The notes beneath the pieces are model-generated. The model ran no database searches and had not been told where the DNA came from. It saw only the letters and a program-made list of their open reading frames with translations. 64,000 nt of DNA from Acidobacteriota bacterium. GTDB taxonomy: Bacteria; Acidobacteriota; UBA6911. Below, piece after piece: positions 53,720-62,791 of this stretch. How positions within the stretch are numbered: position 1 is the stretch's first letter; each line of letters opens with the position of its first letter. Both the position numbers and the translations under genes were made by a program. The stretch spans positions 20,822 through 84,821 of the forward strand of contig JAFGIY010000237.1 in the NCBI GenBank assembly GCA_016929335.1, written 5' to 3'.

Positions 53720-54628
53720 TCAGGCCGGCTGGGTTTTTGGCAGAGGACGCGGTGCAAGCAGAGAGAAGCCCTGCCTTTCTCGGCTCTCGAGATAGCGCCT
53801 GGCGACCTCACAGGCAAGCTGCCTCACTCTGGCGATGATACCCACGCGCTCTGTAACACTGATCGCTCCCCGAGAATCCAGCAGATTGAAAGTATGCGAG
53901 CATTTAAGACAATAATCATAGGCAGGAAGCACCAGATTCATGCCCAGCAACCGCCTGCTTTCCTCTTCATAGGAAGAAAAAAGCTTGAACAACATGTCTA
54001 TGTTTGCCGCCTCGAAGTTATATTTTGAAAACTCAACCTCTTCACGATGACGGATATCGCGGTAGGTAACCGAATCCGACCACTGCAGGTCATAAATGCT
54101 GTCAACCTGCGCAATAAAAGTTCCGATGCGCTCCAGGCCGTAGGTTATCTCCGCACTGATTGGATCGAGATCCAATCCGCCGGCTTGCTGGAAATATGTA
54201 AATTGTGTTATTTCCAGCCCGTCCAGCAATACCTGCCAGCCTATTCCCCATGCGCCGAGAGTGGGAGACTCCCAATTATCCTCTTCAAAGCGAAGATCAT
54301 GTTCCCTGAGATCGATGCCTAAAGCCATCAGGCTCTGCAGATAGAGGTCCTGAACATTTTTGGGCGACGGCTTGAGAATTACCTGATACTGGTGATGCTT
54401 TTGAACCCGGTTCGGATTATCTCCATAGCGTCCATCAGCTGGACGGCGCGAGGGCATAACGTAGGCCACACGGTAAGGTTCCGGGCCCAAAACTCTCAGG
54501 AAGGTTTCCGGAGCCATCGTGCCGGCTCCCACCTCCACATCGTACGGCTGCTGTAAAACACAGCCCTGCTTATCCCAAAACCGTTCCAACGTTAATATGA
54601 TTTGCTGTACATTCTTAGGCCGCATCAT
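53720..54628 (-). CDS. glyQ: Glycine--tRNA ligase alpha subunit
   Basis: Catalytic class II subunit, 302 aa. The family signatures [29 protein letters not shown] start, [25 protein letters not shown] and [22 protein letters not shown] are clear, with the residues that bind ATP and glycine in these blocks. Two ATG codons are adjacent (54628, 54625) three bases after the recO stop, so recO-glyQ-glyS is one operon. No T-box leader is present. Confidence 0.97.
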   Translation of the reverse strand: MMRPKNVQQIILTLERFWDKQGCVLQQPYDVEVGAGTMAPETFLRVLGPEPYRVAYVMPSRRPADGRYGDNPNRVQKHHQYQVILKPSPKNVQDLYLQSLMALGIDLREHDLRFEEDNWESPTLGAWGIGWQVLLDGLEITQFTYFQQAGGLDLDPISAEITYGLERIGTFIAQVDSIYDLQWSDSVTYRDIRHREEVEFSKYNFEAANIDMLFKLFSSYEEESRRLLGMNLVLPAYDYCLKCSHTFNLLDSRGAISVTERVGIIARVRQLACEVARRYLESRERQGFSLLAPRPLPKTQPA

Positions 54629-54631
54629 AGT

Positions 54632-55384
54632 TTATAAAGTTTGAAGCGCTTCCTCCAATATCCGGTAGGATTTAAGCTGCTTTTCCAAATGCATATTCAA
54701 AAGCCCATTTGCCAACCGCCCGATATCCCGGACGGCATCTGCCATCGGAGGCAGGTTTACAAATTGCTCGGGCGACAGTCTCGTCATTGCATCCAATGCC
54801 GCCGCCGCCGGCGAGCCAATTTTCAGGCCCCGCCCGTCAGCGCAGGCTTTACATCGCGCTTGCCCCGCCTCAACCCAGGCAAAAAACTCATCATCTTTAA
54901 CACATTTGCCACAACTCGAGCAATAGGCATAATTGGGCAGCAGTCCACTCAATTTGAGGCACCAGATTTCAAAATAGCGAACCAGCGCCGATTGAATGCC
55001 TTTCTTCTCACCGGCATCCAAAGTCGCGAGGATAAGCCGGAATAGGGGGTAGTTCACCTGATTATCCGGGACGATTTCATTGCATATTTCTGCAAAATAA
55101 TCGAAGGCAGAAATATGCGTCAGGCTTGGATTCTTTCCTAAATAAGAATGAATCAGTTCGGCTCGCCGAATCTGCCCAAGATCCCGACCTTCCCGGACAT
55201 AAAGCTCCAGCCGCACATGATTTAGAGGTTCCAGGCATCCGGCGATACGGCTTTGCGGCTTCTTGACGCCCTTTGCGACGGCACGCTCTTTGCCGTGCTC
55301 CCTTGTCATGAGCACAATGATGCGATCCGAATCAGACAGGGAGTAGTGTCTGAGAACTATGGCTTCAACTTCGTGCAAAGGCAT
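54632..55384 (-). CDS. recO: DNA repair protein RecO
   Basis: Helps load RecA onto SSB-coated DNA together with RecR. The 250-aa protein has the N-terminal OB fold (AIVLRHYSLSDSDRIIVLMTREHGK) and a helical C-terminal domain with a four-cysteine zinc site (YCSSCGKC and ARCKACAD). It lies just before glyQ, a common neighbour arrangement for recO. The gap of 100 bases to pssA upstream holds no gene. Confidence 0.93.
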   Translation of the reverse strand: MPLHEVEAIVLRHYSLSDSDRIIVLMTREHGKERAVAKGVKKPQSRIAGCLEPLNHVRLELYVREGRDLGQIRRAELIHSYLGKNPSLTHISAFDYFAEICNEIVPDNQVNYPLFRLILATLDAGEKKGIQSALVRYFEIWCLKLSGLLPNYAYCSSCGKCVKDDEFFAWVEAGQARCKACADGRGLKIGSPAAAALDAMTRLSPEQFVNLPPMADAVRDIGRLANGLLNMHLEKQLKSYRILEEALQTL

Positions 55385-55484
55385 GGTGAAGACGCGTACC
55401 AGCGCGCAGATGTTGTTTATGCTCTCGAAAAAATCTTGAGGAATTTACCCGGATGCAAATGCCGGGATCCTGCATCCGGTCCCG

Positions 55485-56279
55485 TCAGTGATGCTGTACA
55501 GAATCAGCCAGCGTCATTTCTTCGTTCGGTTTTTTGCGGCGCAGAATTCCATAGATTCGCGTGAGGGGACCAGAGACGACATAAGCTGCCGCAAGCACCA
55601 AAAGTGTCGGTCTCGAAAGAAAAACCACCAGCGCAACAAATAAGGCCATCACGAGTATGGTGAGATGAGACTTCCTTCCCAAAGTGAGGTGCTTGAAGCT
55701 GCTGTATCGAATCGTGCTTATCATCAGGAATGCGAGCAAAAACACCGCCGCAAGCATCAGGTTGGCACCTAATGGATTTTTTATGGGATGGGGGAAGAAG
55801 TGAACAATGGCTGCAACTGCCCCCCCTCCTGCCGGAATCGGGAGCCCTACAAAGTGCTTCAAGTTCCCGGCCTGTATATTAAACCGCGCAAGCCGCATAG
55901 CCCCGCAAATCGTAAAGGTAAATGCCGCTATCCAGGCAAGACGGTAGTCTACGGCAGAAAGCCCCCAAACAAGCGCCAAAACGGAAGGAGCGACGCCAAA
56001 GGATATCACGTCAGCCAGCGAATCAAGCTGCAGGCCGAATCCTGTGCTGGAATTGGTCAGTCGCGCAATACGCCCGTCCACTATATCCAGAATTATGGCG
56101 ATCCCGATTGCCCGTGCAGCCAGGCCGAAATTGCCGTGCATGGTAGCCAAAACCGCGAAATATCCGCAGAAGAGATTTCCTACCGTGAAGAGGCTCGGAA
56201 GCACAAAAACACCGCGTCCCAGGTGCTTGTTTCGAAAAGGCGTTTCGCCTGATGTTTTCGGGAATTGCGGTTCCTTCAT
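55485..56279 (-). CDS. pssA: CDP-diacylglycerol--serine O-phosphatidyltransferase
   Basis: Makes phosphatidylserine. The 264-aa integral membrane protein has the CDP-alcohol phosphotransferase signature DIVDGRIARLT with the second part GxxxDxxxD (GLQLDSLADV) and about seven hydrophobic segments. This is the type II (Bacillus/eukaryote-like) enzyme, not the soluble E. coli form. Its ATG overlaps the psd stop (ATGA), so the two enzymes of phosphatidylethanolamine synthesis are made together. Confidence 0.95.
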   Translation of the reverse strand: MKEPQFPKTSGETPFRNKHLGRGVFVLPSLFTVGNLFCGYFAVLATMHGNFGLAARAIGIAIILDIVDGRIARLTNSSTGFGLQLDSLADVISFGVAPSVLALVWGLSAVDYRLAWIAAFTFTICGAMRLARFNIQAGNLKHFVGLPIPAGGGAVAAIVHFFPHPIKNPLGANLMLAAVFLLAFLMISTIRYSSFKHLTLGRKSHLTILVMALFVALVVFLSRPTLLVLAAAYVVSGPLTRIYGILRRKKPNEEMTLADSVQHH

Positions 56280-56878
56280 GCATACTCTCCGAGAATGGAG
56301 CTGCCGCCCTTTACTCGATCGCCGATCTGAACGGTGACCTTGGTCCCGGCCGGAAGCGTAATATCAACTCTCGATCCGAAGCGAATCAATCCAATCAGTT
56401 CTCCGCGAGCGAAATCATAACCGGGTTCCCTCCAGCATACCACACGCCGCGCTATCAACCCAGCAATCTGCCGAACTACAACGCTAATCCCCTGCCCTGA
56501 AATAATAAGAATGTTCTGTTCGTTTACGTTGGAGGCTTCATCATCAAAGGCAGCTTTGAATTTCCCCCGCTTGTATTGAAGCTTTTCAAGCCGGCCGGCA
56601 ATCGGAGACCGATTCACATGAACATTAAAAATGCTCAGAAATATGCTGATCGTTTTCGTTCCGTCCGGCTGCTGCAAAATCTTTACCACCTTCCCATCGG
56701 CGGGGGACACGATAAGGTTTTCACCCTGTGGAATCTTGCGATCCGGATTGCGGAAAAAGCAGCATATAAAAACCGACAGCAAGATGAGAATCAGGGCAAT
56801 ATATGGAAAGCCTAAGACAGCAAAGAGAATGCCCAGCATCAGTACAGGAAGAAAGAATTTATAAGCATCGCTTACCAT
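56276..56878 (-). CDS. psd: Phosphatidylserine decarboxylase, short form
   Basis: Pyruvoyl enzyme making phosphatidylethanolamine. The 200-aa protein belongs to the short subclass: two N-terminal membrane segments (about 8-42), then FFRNPDRKIP, VSPADGKV, FLSIFNVHVNRSP and LIRFGSRVD. Ser169 in FGSRVD is the likely self-cleavage serine of this subclass. The frame is open to 57013, but ATG 56878 is chosen because AGAGGA lies six bases upstream and the family starts here. It is coupled to pssA by an ATGA overlap. Confidence 0.93.
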   Translation of the reverse strand: MVSDAYKFFLPVLMLGILFAVLGFPYIALILILLSVFICCFFRNPDRKIPQGENLIVSPADGKVVKILQQPDGTKTISIFLSIFNVHVNRSPIAGRLEKLQYKRGKFKAAFDDEASNVNEQNILIISGQGISVVVRQIAGLIARRVVCWREPGYDFARGELIGLIRFGSRVDITLPAGTKVTVQIGDRVKGGSSILGEYA

Positions 56879-57020
56879 TCGCATTCCTCTGAAATGGCTG
56901 CTCGAATCCAACGGATCTGCATCAGTCGATGATACAGCATCTCTGTTTGAAGATGGGTACTTTTGCAGCCTCCTGCAGATTTGCCCATGCAGAAAGCGAA
57001 CGTACGGCTTCAAAAATGGA

Positions 57021-57263
57021 CTAATGTGATTCCAATTCCCTGCGGACTTTCTGAACCATGGAATACATCTGATCCTTCAACATCAATTTCTTTTTCTTCA
57101 GCGTCTTTTCCTGCAACTGCTCTTCTTCACTCAAGAAATGTTTGTTCATCAAATCGTCGAGCTGGTTACTATAGTGTTGGTGTTCGGTCGCCAATCGCCG
57201 GAATTCCGCATTGTCTTTTAAAAGCTGTTCACGAAGTTCCGATTCACTTATCGCCAAACTCAT
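57021..57263 (-). CDS. DUF465/YdcH-family small protein
   Basis: An 80-aa, highly charged coiled-coil protein (EFRRLATEHQHYSNQLDDLM, then a Lys-rich TLKKKKLMLKDQMYSMV). This matches the DUF465/YdcH family of small helical-hairpin proteins of unknown function. A strong GGAGG lies eight bases before ATG 57263, so it is a real gene. It sits between ddl and psd with gaps of 87 and 142 bases. Confidence 0.88.
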   Translation of the reverse strand: MSLAISESELREQLLKDNAEFRRLATEHQHYSNQLDDLMNKHFLSEEEQLQEKTLKKKKLMLKDQMYSMVQKVRRELESH

Positions 57264-57350
57264 AGGCTTTTCCTCCTGCGAGCTTTACCAGCCTCTATTG
57301 CCCGTTCTTAAATCAATTTGCCGGAATGAATGAACATAAATGCTGTCTAT

Positions 57351-58460
57351 CTAGCCAACAGAAATAATCTGCTCATTTTTCTCCCGGAATCTTTCCTCTC
57401 CGAGCATGACAAGCCGCCGTACCAGGTCCTCAAACGGGATACCGCTTGCCGCCCAAAGCTTCGTATACATGCTTATGGGAGTGAACCCGGGCATGGTGTT
57501 AATTTCGTTAATCCACACTCTTTTCGTATCACGCTCCAGGAAAAAATCAATGCGTGCAAGGCAGGAACCATCAATTGCCCTAAACGACTTCAATGCCAGA
57601 TCCCGGATTTCCTGTGACGTTTGGTCGTCGATCTTTGCAGGAATTTCCAGTCTGCTGGCAGGATTCAGATATTTTGCTTCATAATCGTAAAATTCATTTG
57701 CAGAAAATACCTCTCCTATGACAGAAGCCATCGGTTCATCATTCCCCAGAACTGCGCATTCCAGTTCACGCCCATCGATTCCCTTCTCAATGAGTATCTT
57801 TCGGTCGAATTGCGCGGAATATCGAAGCGCCGTCTCGAATTCCTTTTCCGAACGAATTTTGCAGATACCCACGGACGAACCGAGGTTGGCCGGCTTTGAA
57901 AACATGGGGTAACCAAATTCCTCAGCAGCGGATTTCTTAAGGGATTCCATTTGCCTTTCCAGATTGCGCACAAGAACGGTCTTGAACGGAGCAACGGGCA
58001 GTTGTGCCTGCAGGAAAAGCCGTTTCATTATATCTTTGTCCATGCCCACGGCGGACGCCAGGACTCCACAACCGATATAGGGCAATCCCGCGATTTCAAG
58101 TAAACCTTGAATAGTGCCGTCTTCGCCATACGGGCCGTGAAGCAGTGGGAATATTATCTGGGGCAGTTTCGAGGAATCCACACTTTTATCCGGCAGACCG
58201 GAAGTTAATCTCATTCCCGAGTTATTAGCTTCCAGTGCCGGGTTGAAATGGACACGCGATAGCAGCGGAGGCGGCAACATCGTGCGCAATTCCGAGACAT
58301 CGGCTATCCTGCCCTTTTTGGTTATCCCGATAACGGAAATCTCGAATATTTCGGGATCCAGTGCATCAATAACAGATGCCGCTGAAGTCAAAGATACTTC
58401 GTGTTCTCCGGATCTCCCTCCGAACAGAATACCGAGCCTGATCTTCTGATTGCTACCCAT
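57351..58460 (-). CDS. ddl: D-alanine--D-alanine ligase
   Basis: ATP-grasp ligase that makes the D-Ala-D-Ala end of the peptidoglycan stem. The 369-aa protein shows [19 protein letters not shown], the [15 protein letters not shown] block, [12 protein letters not shown] and the C-terminal [27 protein letters not shown] region. I chose ATG 58460, which overlaps the phoH stop by eight bases; earlier ATGs at 58499 and 58475 lie inside phoH without ribosome-binding sites. The other peptidoglycan cluster genes (mur, fts) are not nearby. Confidence 0.94.
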   Translation of the reverse strand: MGSNQKIRLGILFGGRSGEHEVSLTSAASVIDALDPEIFEISVIGITKKGRIADVSELRTMLPPPLLSRVHFNPALEANNSGMRLTSGLPDKSVDSSKLPQIIFPLLHGPYGEDGTIQGLLEIAGLPYIGCGVLASAVGMDKDIMKRLFLQAQLPVAPFKTVLVRNLERQMESLKKSAAEEFGYPMFSKPANLGSSVGICKIRSEKEFETALRYSAQFDRKILIEKGIDGRELECAVLGNDEPMASVIGEVFSANEFYDYEAKYLNPASRLEIPAKIDDQTSQEIRDLALKSFRAIDGSCLARIDFFLERDTKRVWINEINTMPGFTPISMYTKLWAASGIPFEDLVRRLVMLGEERFREKNEQIISVG

Positions 58461-59430
58461 TCTTGCCGTTTCCATTGGAGCGTAATTCGCCTGCTTCATG
58501 CTGTTGATAGGCTTTGATGATTAAACGCACCAGATGATGACGCACTACGTCGTTTTCATTGAAAAAACAGAACGCAAGCCCCTCTATATCTCCCAGGATG
58601 TTTCTTGCTTCGACCAAACCGGAACTCCGGCCAAAAGGCAGATCGATCTGCGTAACGTCGCCCGTTATTACGGCTTTGGAACGCATGCCGATACGCGTAA
58701 GAAACATTTTCATCTGTTCGGATGTCGTATTTTGAGCTTCATCGAGAATGATGAATGCGTCGTTGAGCGTCCGGCCTCGCATAAACGCCAACGGGGCAAT
58801 TTCAATGGTACCTTCTTCCATGTAGCGCTGGATTTTTTCGCTGTCGAGAAGGAAATAGAGCGCATCATAAAGCGGTCTGAGATAGGGATTGATTTTTTCT
58901 TCTATGTCTCCCGGGAGAAAACCAAGCCGTTCCCCCGCTTCCACCGCAGGTCTTGTAAGTACAATTCGAGATATGCTCTTTTCGAAGAGGTGCGTGAGCG
59001 CCATTGCTACTGCCAAAAACGTTTTGCCCGTTCCCCCCGGACCGATTCCAAAGACAATGTCATTATTCCGTATGGCCTCTATATAGCGACGCTGGTTTGG
59101 GCTTTTGGGCGTCACCTGGCGTTTGCCCGTCGTCAGCAACTGCATCTTCGGGAAAAAATCATGAAGAGACAACGCTGCATCTGCGGCAATTTGCTTGAAT
59201 GCAGATTTGAGATCACCATTTGTGATGGAGTGCCCCTTATCCACCAGCGCGGAAAAATCCACCAGGATCTTTTCCAGCGCAGCAACATCATCTTCTTCTC
59301 CATCAATTATCAGCGAAGAATTCCGCGTTTGGATCTTTACGCCAAATAGATTCTCAAGAAATCGGATGTTTTCGTCGAGAGGCCCGAATAAAAGCTGTAA
59401 ACTCCGGTCGGATAGCAGGACTTTTTTCAT
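58453..59430 (-). CDS. phoH: PhoH-like ATPase
   Basis: A 325-aa protein with an N-terminal KH-like region (about 1-95) and a PhoH ATPase domain (about 105-312) with Walker [10 protein letters not shown] (130-138), [17 protein letters not shown], Walker [11 protein letters not shown] and the [10 protein letters not shown] motif. Related proteins have RNA helicase or phosphate-stress links, but the cellular role is not settled. In many bacteria phoH is followed by ybeY; here the next gene is ddl, overlapping by eight bases. Confidence 0.93.
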   Translation of the reverse strand: MKKVLLSDRSLQLLFGPLDENIRFLENLFGVKIQTRNSSLIIDGEEDDVAALEKILVDFSALVDKGHSITNGDLKSAFKQIAADAALSLHDFFPKMQLLTTGKRQVTPKSPNQRRYIEAIRNNDIVFGIGPGGTGKTFLAVAMALTHLFEKSISRIVLTRPAVEAGERLGFLPGDIEEKINPYLRPLYDALYFLLDSEKIQRYMEEGTIEIAPLAFMRGRTLNDAFIILDEAQNTTSEQMKMFLTRIGMRSKAVITGDVTQIDLPFGRSSGLVEARNILGDIEGLAFCFFNENDVVRHHLVRLIIKAYQQHEAGELRSNGNGKNG

Positions 59431-59592
59431 CTATGGCTTCGGTTGTACCTCAAGTAGGGAAAGTTTTGACGAAGAAAAGCAAGCTGCTTCAAGACTAATT
59501 GGACAGATACGAAACTTTGCACCAGTCGAGCTCGCATGTCTAAAATGGAATTCTAGGTCTGTCAGTAACTTAAGTCAACCGGAAAATATAGT

Positions 59593-59653
59593 TTGACATG
59601 CAGGTTAACTGCTTGTAATGTAAAGAGTTTCGAAGGGCCCCGGGTTCACCCGG
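59593..59653 (+). promoter_or_regulatory. Strong sigma-70 promoter and leader hairpin of rpsT
   Basis: Perfect TTGACA (59593-59598), 17-base spacer and TAATGT (59616-59621). The leader of about 65 bases contains a CCGGG-TTCA-CCCGG hairpin (59640-59653) before the AAGGAG ribosome-binding site. In E. coli S20 controls its own translation through the leader; whether this hairpin does so is unknown. The phoH promoter on the other strand of this 262-base gap was not found. Confidence 0.7.
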
Positions 59654-59692
59654 TCGCATAGCAGTATCATAAAATTAAAGGAGTAATTCAGG

Positions 59693-59971
59693 ATGGCCAA
59701 TCATGCCTCGGCGCTTAAGGCCCATAGACAGAGCATAAAGCATCGAAACGCTAACCGAAGCAATCGAAGCAGTTTGCGGACCTGCCTTAAGCAATTCAAT
59801 GACCGGTTGGATGAGGGAAAAACAGAGGAAGCCCAAAATACCCTCTCCGCACTATATGCTGCAATTGACAAGTCACAGCAGAAGAAAGCAATCAGCAAGA
59901 ACGCCGCTGCCCGGCAGAAATCCCGCCTCACCAGGCGCCTGAATTCGGCTCTAAGCACGTCAAAAAGCTGA
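59693..59971 (+). CDS. rpsT: Small ribosomal subunit protein bS20
   Basis: A 92-aa, very basic, helical protein starting MANHASALKAHRQSIKHR, with the conserved RNRSSLRT-like segment and the AIDKSQQKKAISKNAAARQKSRL C-terminal region of S20. It binds 16S rRNA early in assembly of the 30S subunit. It has its own strong promoter and ends at a long hairpin. It stands alone between phoH and the convergent holA-lptE pair. Confidence 0.96.
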   Translation: MANHASALKAHRQSIKHRNANRSNRSSLRTCLKQFNDRLDEGKTEEAQNTLSALYAAIDKSQQKKAISKNAAARQKSRLTRRLNSALSTSKS

Positions 59972-59982
59972 AGAGAAGCCTT

Positions 59983-60030
59983 CAGGAGAGTCAGAGTTCC
60001 AGGAGGTTTTGCCTGGGAATCTGACTCCTG
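59983..60030. terminator. Long hairpin terminator between rpsT and holA
   Basis: The arm at 59983-60003 pairs with 60012-60030 along almost its whole length (about 17 pairs, one bulge and two mismatches) over an 8-base loop. It lies between the converging stop codons of rpsT and holA and can end both transcripts. A T-rich stretch follows only after a gap (ATTTT near 60047). Confidence 0.65.
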
Positions 60031-60055
60031 GGGAAGACGGTCGGAGATTTTCCAT

Positions 60056-61048
60056 CTAGACAAAAGCGCAAATCAGATTTTCCAAAAGCATGCGCCCGTC
60101 TACTGAGGAGGATTTAAGCCGGCGATCGATATCAGCCAGACGGATGCAAATCTTCTGAATTGCCGCAGCCTCGACCGATCGAACTTGACGCAGAAATGAA
60201 TCCAGCAAAAAGGGAGGTATCTGCGCAGCGCTTCCTATTTCACGCGAAGGAATACCCTGATCAAGGAATTCTTTTGCAATCAACACCTGTCTGCAATGCC
60301 GAGCCAGCATGGACACTATGACCAGGGGGTGTTCTCCCATGCCCAGAAGGTTTGCCAGAGATCGAAGAGCAGCATTGCGATCCTTCCTTCCAACCGCTCC
60401 GATAAAATCAAAGATTCCCTGCTGGCGGCTGCCGCTGATCAGTTCCTCAACGGCAACTGCGGAAATATTCTTTTCAGCTCCAGTGTAAAGGAGCAGTTTC
60501 TCCAATTCCGCCGCAAGCATCTGCAGATTGGCGCCCGCTAAATCCACGATTCTTTTGATTGCAGCTGAAGCGCATTGATATCCCCGCCGTTGGATGAAGG
60601 ACGCAGCCCATTGTTCGAGCGCAATGCCTTTCAGCTTGGGGAACTCCACCACATGGTGTTTCTCGCGCATAGCCTTGTATAACTTTTTTCGATGATCGTA
60701 TTCCTCGGCGAAAAAGACCAGCACACAGCGTGGAGAAAGGCCGTCCAGAGCATGCAGCAGTGCGTCCAACTCGGAATCCTTGAGTTTTTCCGCTTCAGTA
60801 ATGAGCACCAGTCTCTTCTTGGACAGCATGGGGAAGGTATTTGCAGCTTCGAGAATCTGATCGGCCGTAACTTCCCCGGCAGCAAACTCTGCGTAGTCGA
60901 AGGCCATGGACTGCGGAGAAAGAATCCTGCTTCTCACCATATCGAGGGCCATCTGACACTGATACAATTCAGGCCCCAGTATGAAGTAAATATGTCTGGA
61001 ATCATTGCGGCTCAGGCCGCGTTCCAGTTCTTCAAGGCTTTGAAGCAT
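60056..61048 (-). CDS. holA: DNA polymerase III subunit delta
   Basis: Wrench subunit of the clamp loader, which opens the beta clamp. The 330-aa protein has the degenerate AAA+ fold without Walker motifs (IYFILGPELYQCQMALDMV near the start, FPMLSKKRLVLITEAEKL, then SFIQRRGYQCASAAIKRIVDLAGANLQMLAAELEKL) and the helical collar domain at the end. ATG 61048 overlaps the lptE stop (TGATG); the GTG just before is an alternative. lptE-holA is a common pair. Confidence 0.92.
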   Translation of the reverse strand: MLQSLEELERGLSRNDSRHIYFILGPELYQCQMALDMVRSRILSPQSMAFDYAEFAAGEVTADQILEAANTFPMLSKKRLVLITEAEKLKDSELDALLHALDGLSPRCVLVFFAEEYDHRKKLYKAMREKHHVVEFPKLKGIALEQWAASFIQRRGYQCASAAIKRIVDLAGANLQMLAAELEKLLLYTGAEKNISAVAVEELISGSRQQGIFDFIGAVGRKDRNAALRSLANLLGMGEHPLVIVSMLARHCRQVLIAKEFLDQGIPSREIGSAAQIPPFLLDSFLRQVRSVEAAAIQKICIRLADIDRRLKSSSVDGRMLLENLICAFV

Positions 61049-61620
61049 CACGGCGTCGACCGATCCAATACTGTACTGGCAAGGCTTGCGGCGAACTGTC
61101 GTGCAAGCCTGTCCAGGGCAGGATTTTCTTCTGCAAAAAAGTCCTTTATGTTGGCATTCAGGACATATTGCTCGCGGAAGGTGAAGTTGTCATTTTCCCA
61201 GATGATGGAGGAATCGCTCAAGCGCTTCATTTTCACGCTCATCTGAACCGTTATCATAAATGTCGAACCGAAGGTCTGAGATCCGATGGTTTGAGTACCG
61301 AAGGTTACGGGCGTGGAACTCACGTTTTTAATTTCGCCCTCAAGAACCGAGTCTACTCCTGTACTGCTCGAATTGACCGGGATCTGAGTGCGAAGCGCAA
61401 ATTCTCTTAACACGGCGCCGGATAGGATCTGCTCGATTTTGTACTGCGTTGTAAGATTCCTAAATGTCGGGATGCCCAGAGATTGAATTCCGTGAGGCAA
61501 TTCTCCCTTTGAACTGCGCAATCGATAACCGCAGCCCGCACTCAACAGAATAATTCCGGCTAACACCAGCATTTTTTTCGGCTTAAAGGACTTTTTCATT
61601 CCTTTGCTATATTCGCTCAC
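61048..61620 (-). CDS. lptE: LPS-assembly lipoprotein LptE
   Basis: Outer-membrane lipoprotein that plugs LptD. The 190-aa product starts at GTG 61620, with AGAGG seven bases upstream. It has a basic N-terminus, a lipobox ending LLSAGC, then GYRLRSS and the LptE core (HGIQSLGIPTFRNLTTQYKIEQ, and LEGEIKNVSSTPVTF). It overlaps holA. The gene for LptD is not in the window. With lptFG elsewhere in the window it confirms LPS export. Confidence 0.9.
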   Translation of the reverse strand: MSEYSKGMKKSFKPKKMLVLAGIILLSAGCGYRLRSSKGELPHGIQSLGIPTFRNLTTQYKIEQILSGAVLREFALRTQIPVNSSSTGVDSVLEGEIKNVSSTPVTFGTQTIGSQTFGSTFMITVQMSVKMKRLSDSSIIWENDNFTFREQYVLNANIKDFFAEENPALDRLARQFAASLASTVLDRSTP

Positions 61621-61727
61621 GCGGAAGCCTCTTTTTCAGGCTGAAAACCTTGAAAGACTAATCACCATATCTACGCATTCTCGTGCGGCATAATTTTTGA
61701 TGCTTGCCATATCATCATAGGTCTATT

Positions 61728-62282
61728 TTAAACACGAGAAAGACCAATCTGTTTTTGTGCCTGATACTTGCCTTTGCGATCGGCATAGGATATCCGGCAT
61801 CCCTCTTCTGCCCGGATAAAAATCAACTGGGCTATTCCCTCCCCGGAATATATCGTTGCGGGAATCGGAGCTGAATTAACCAGCGCCACCGTTATAAAGC
61901 CTTCCCATTCCGGCTCCAATGGAGTTACGTTGACTATTACTCCGCTTCTCGCGTATGTTGATTTGCCCTGACAAATCACAATCACATCGCGGGGAATACG
62001 GAAGTATTCCAGAGACCGGCCTAATATAAAGGAATTCGGGGGGATCAGGCATTTCCTCCCCCTGTAATCGCCGAATCGGTTTTGCGACATCTTCTTGGGA
62101 TCCAAATTATTAGCGCGGCTGAAGTCGGGAATTTTAAATTCATCAGATAGCCGAAAATCATAGCCGTATGATGACACGCCATATGAGATTTTTCCTATGC
62201 GCTGTCGCTGTTTCGCAAAAGGTTCAATCATGCCATGGTTTAATGCCATATCCTGGATCCATCGGTCGGGCAGAACTGCCAT
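61728..62282 (-). CDS. dcd: dCTP deaminase
   Basis: Converts dCTP to dUTP for thymidylate synthesis. The 184-aa protein has the trimeric dUTPase-like fold with SYGYDFRL, FILGRSLEYFRIP, the GKSTYARSG block, PLEPEWEG with the catalytic Glu, and QLIFIRAEE. The C-terminal Tyr/Gln-rich region (GKYQAQKQIGLSRV) closes over the active site. ATG 62282 follows AAGGAG at six bases. Whether it is monofunctional or also hydrolyses dUTP cannot be decided by eye. It is upstream of lptE with a 107-base gap. Confidence 0.94.
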   Translation of the reverse strand: MAVLPDRWIQDMALNHGMIEPFAKQRQRIGKISYGVSSYGYDFRLSDEFKIPDFSRANNLDPKKMSQNRFGDYRGRKCLIPPNSFILGRSLEYFRIPRDVIVICQGKSTYARSGVIVNVTPLEPEWEGFITVALVNSAPIPATIYSGEGIAQLIFIRAEEGCRISYADRKGKYQAQKQIGLSRV

Positions 62283-62405
62283 TGACAACTCCTTGTTAAA
62301 CAGGCTAAAGCTGCAATATCTATGAATGACAAACTCAAGCTTCGGCGATCTGAGTAGCAGAGCGCGAGTCTATCACCGGGGCATTATCCTGTAAATAGAA
62401 ATGGC

Positions 62406-62434
62406 TTGACAGTCTTGGGGGCCACAAGTAAAAT
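62406..62434 (+). promoter_or_regulatory. Strong sigma-70 promoter for the HU/IHF gene
   Basis: TTGACA (62406-62411), 17-base spacer and TAAAAT (62429-62434), followed by a short leader with GGGAGG six bases before the GTG at 62463. This is one of the two best promoter matches in the window. Confidence 0.7.
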
Positions 62435-62462
62435 GCCATCACTAACTTATGGGAGGATCGGC

Positions 62463-62753
62463 GTGATAAAGCAGGACATCGTAAACCGTGTTTCGGAGCA
62501 GCTGAACATCACCAAAGTAAAAGCGGAAATTGCGGTGGAATCTGTGTTCAATTCGCTTAAAAATGCGCTCAAGCGCGGTGAAAGAATTGAGCTGCGGGGA
62601 TTCGGGGTCTTCATCGTTAAGCCGAGGAAAAGTGGTGTCGGACGGAATCCTCGCACTGGAGAAGAAGTCGCAATTCCTCCCGGCAAGACTATTCGCTTTA
62701 AGCCGGGCAAGGAAATCCGGGCGGATAAAATTACTCAAGGCGTTATGGAATAG
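62463..62753 (+). CDS. HU/IHF-family DNA-binding protein
   Basis: A 96-aa nucleoid protein. The start is GTG 62463, set by GGGAGG, giving MIKQDIVNRVSEQL. The family signature GFGVFIVKPRKSGVGRNPRTGE lies near 47-68, including the conserved GRNPRTG and a Pro in the DNA-intercalating arm, followed by IPPGKTIRFKPGKE. The sequence is closer to IHF subunits (often next to bamA or ribosomal genes) than to HU, but a single copy cannot be assigned as alpha or beta. A strong promoter precedes it. Confidence 0.93.
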   Translation: MIKQDIVNRVSEQLNITKVKAEIAVESVFNSLKNALKRGERIELRGFGVFIVKPRKSGVGRNPRTGEEVAIPPGKTIRFKPGKEIRADKITQGVME

Positions 62754-62791
62754 CCCGCCCCTCTCACATCAGCAGAAAGCCGCATATTGTT

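Noticed and set aside
60692..61246. 184-aa plus-strand frame across holA and lptE
   Set aside because: It spans the junction of two well-supported minus-strand genes.
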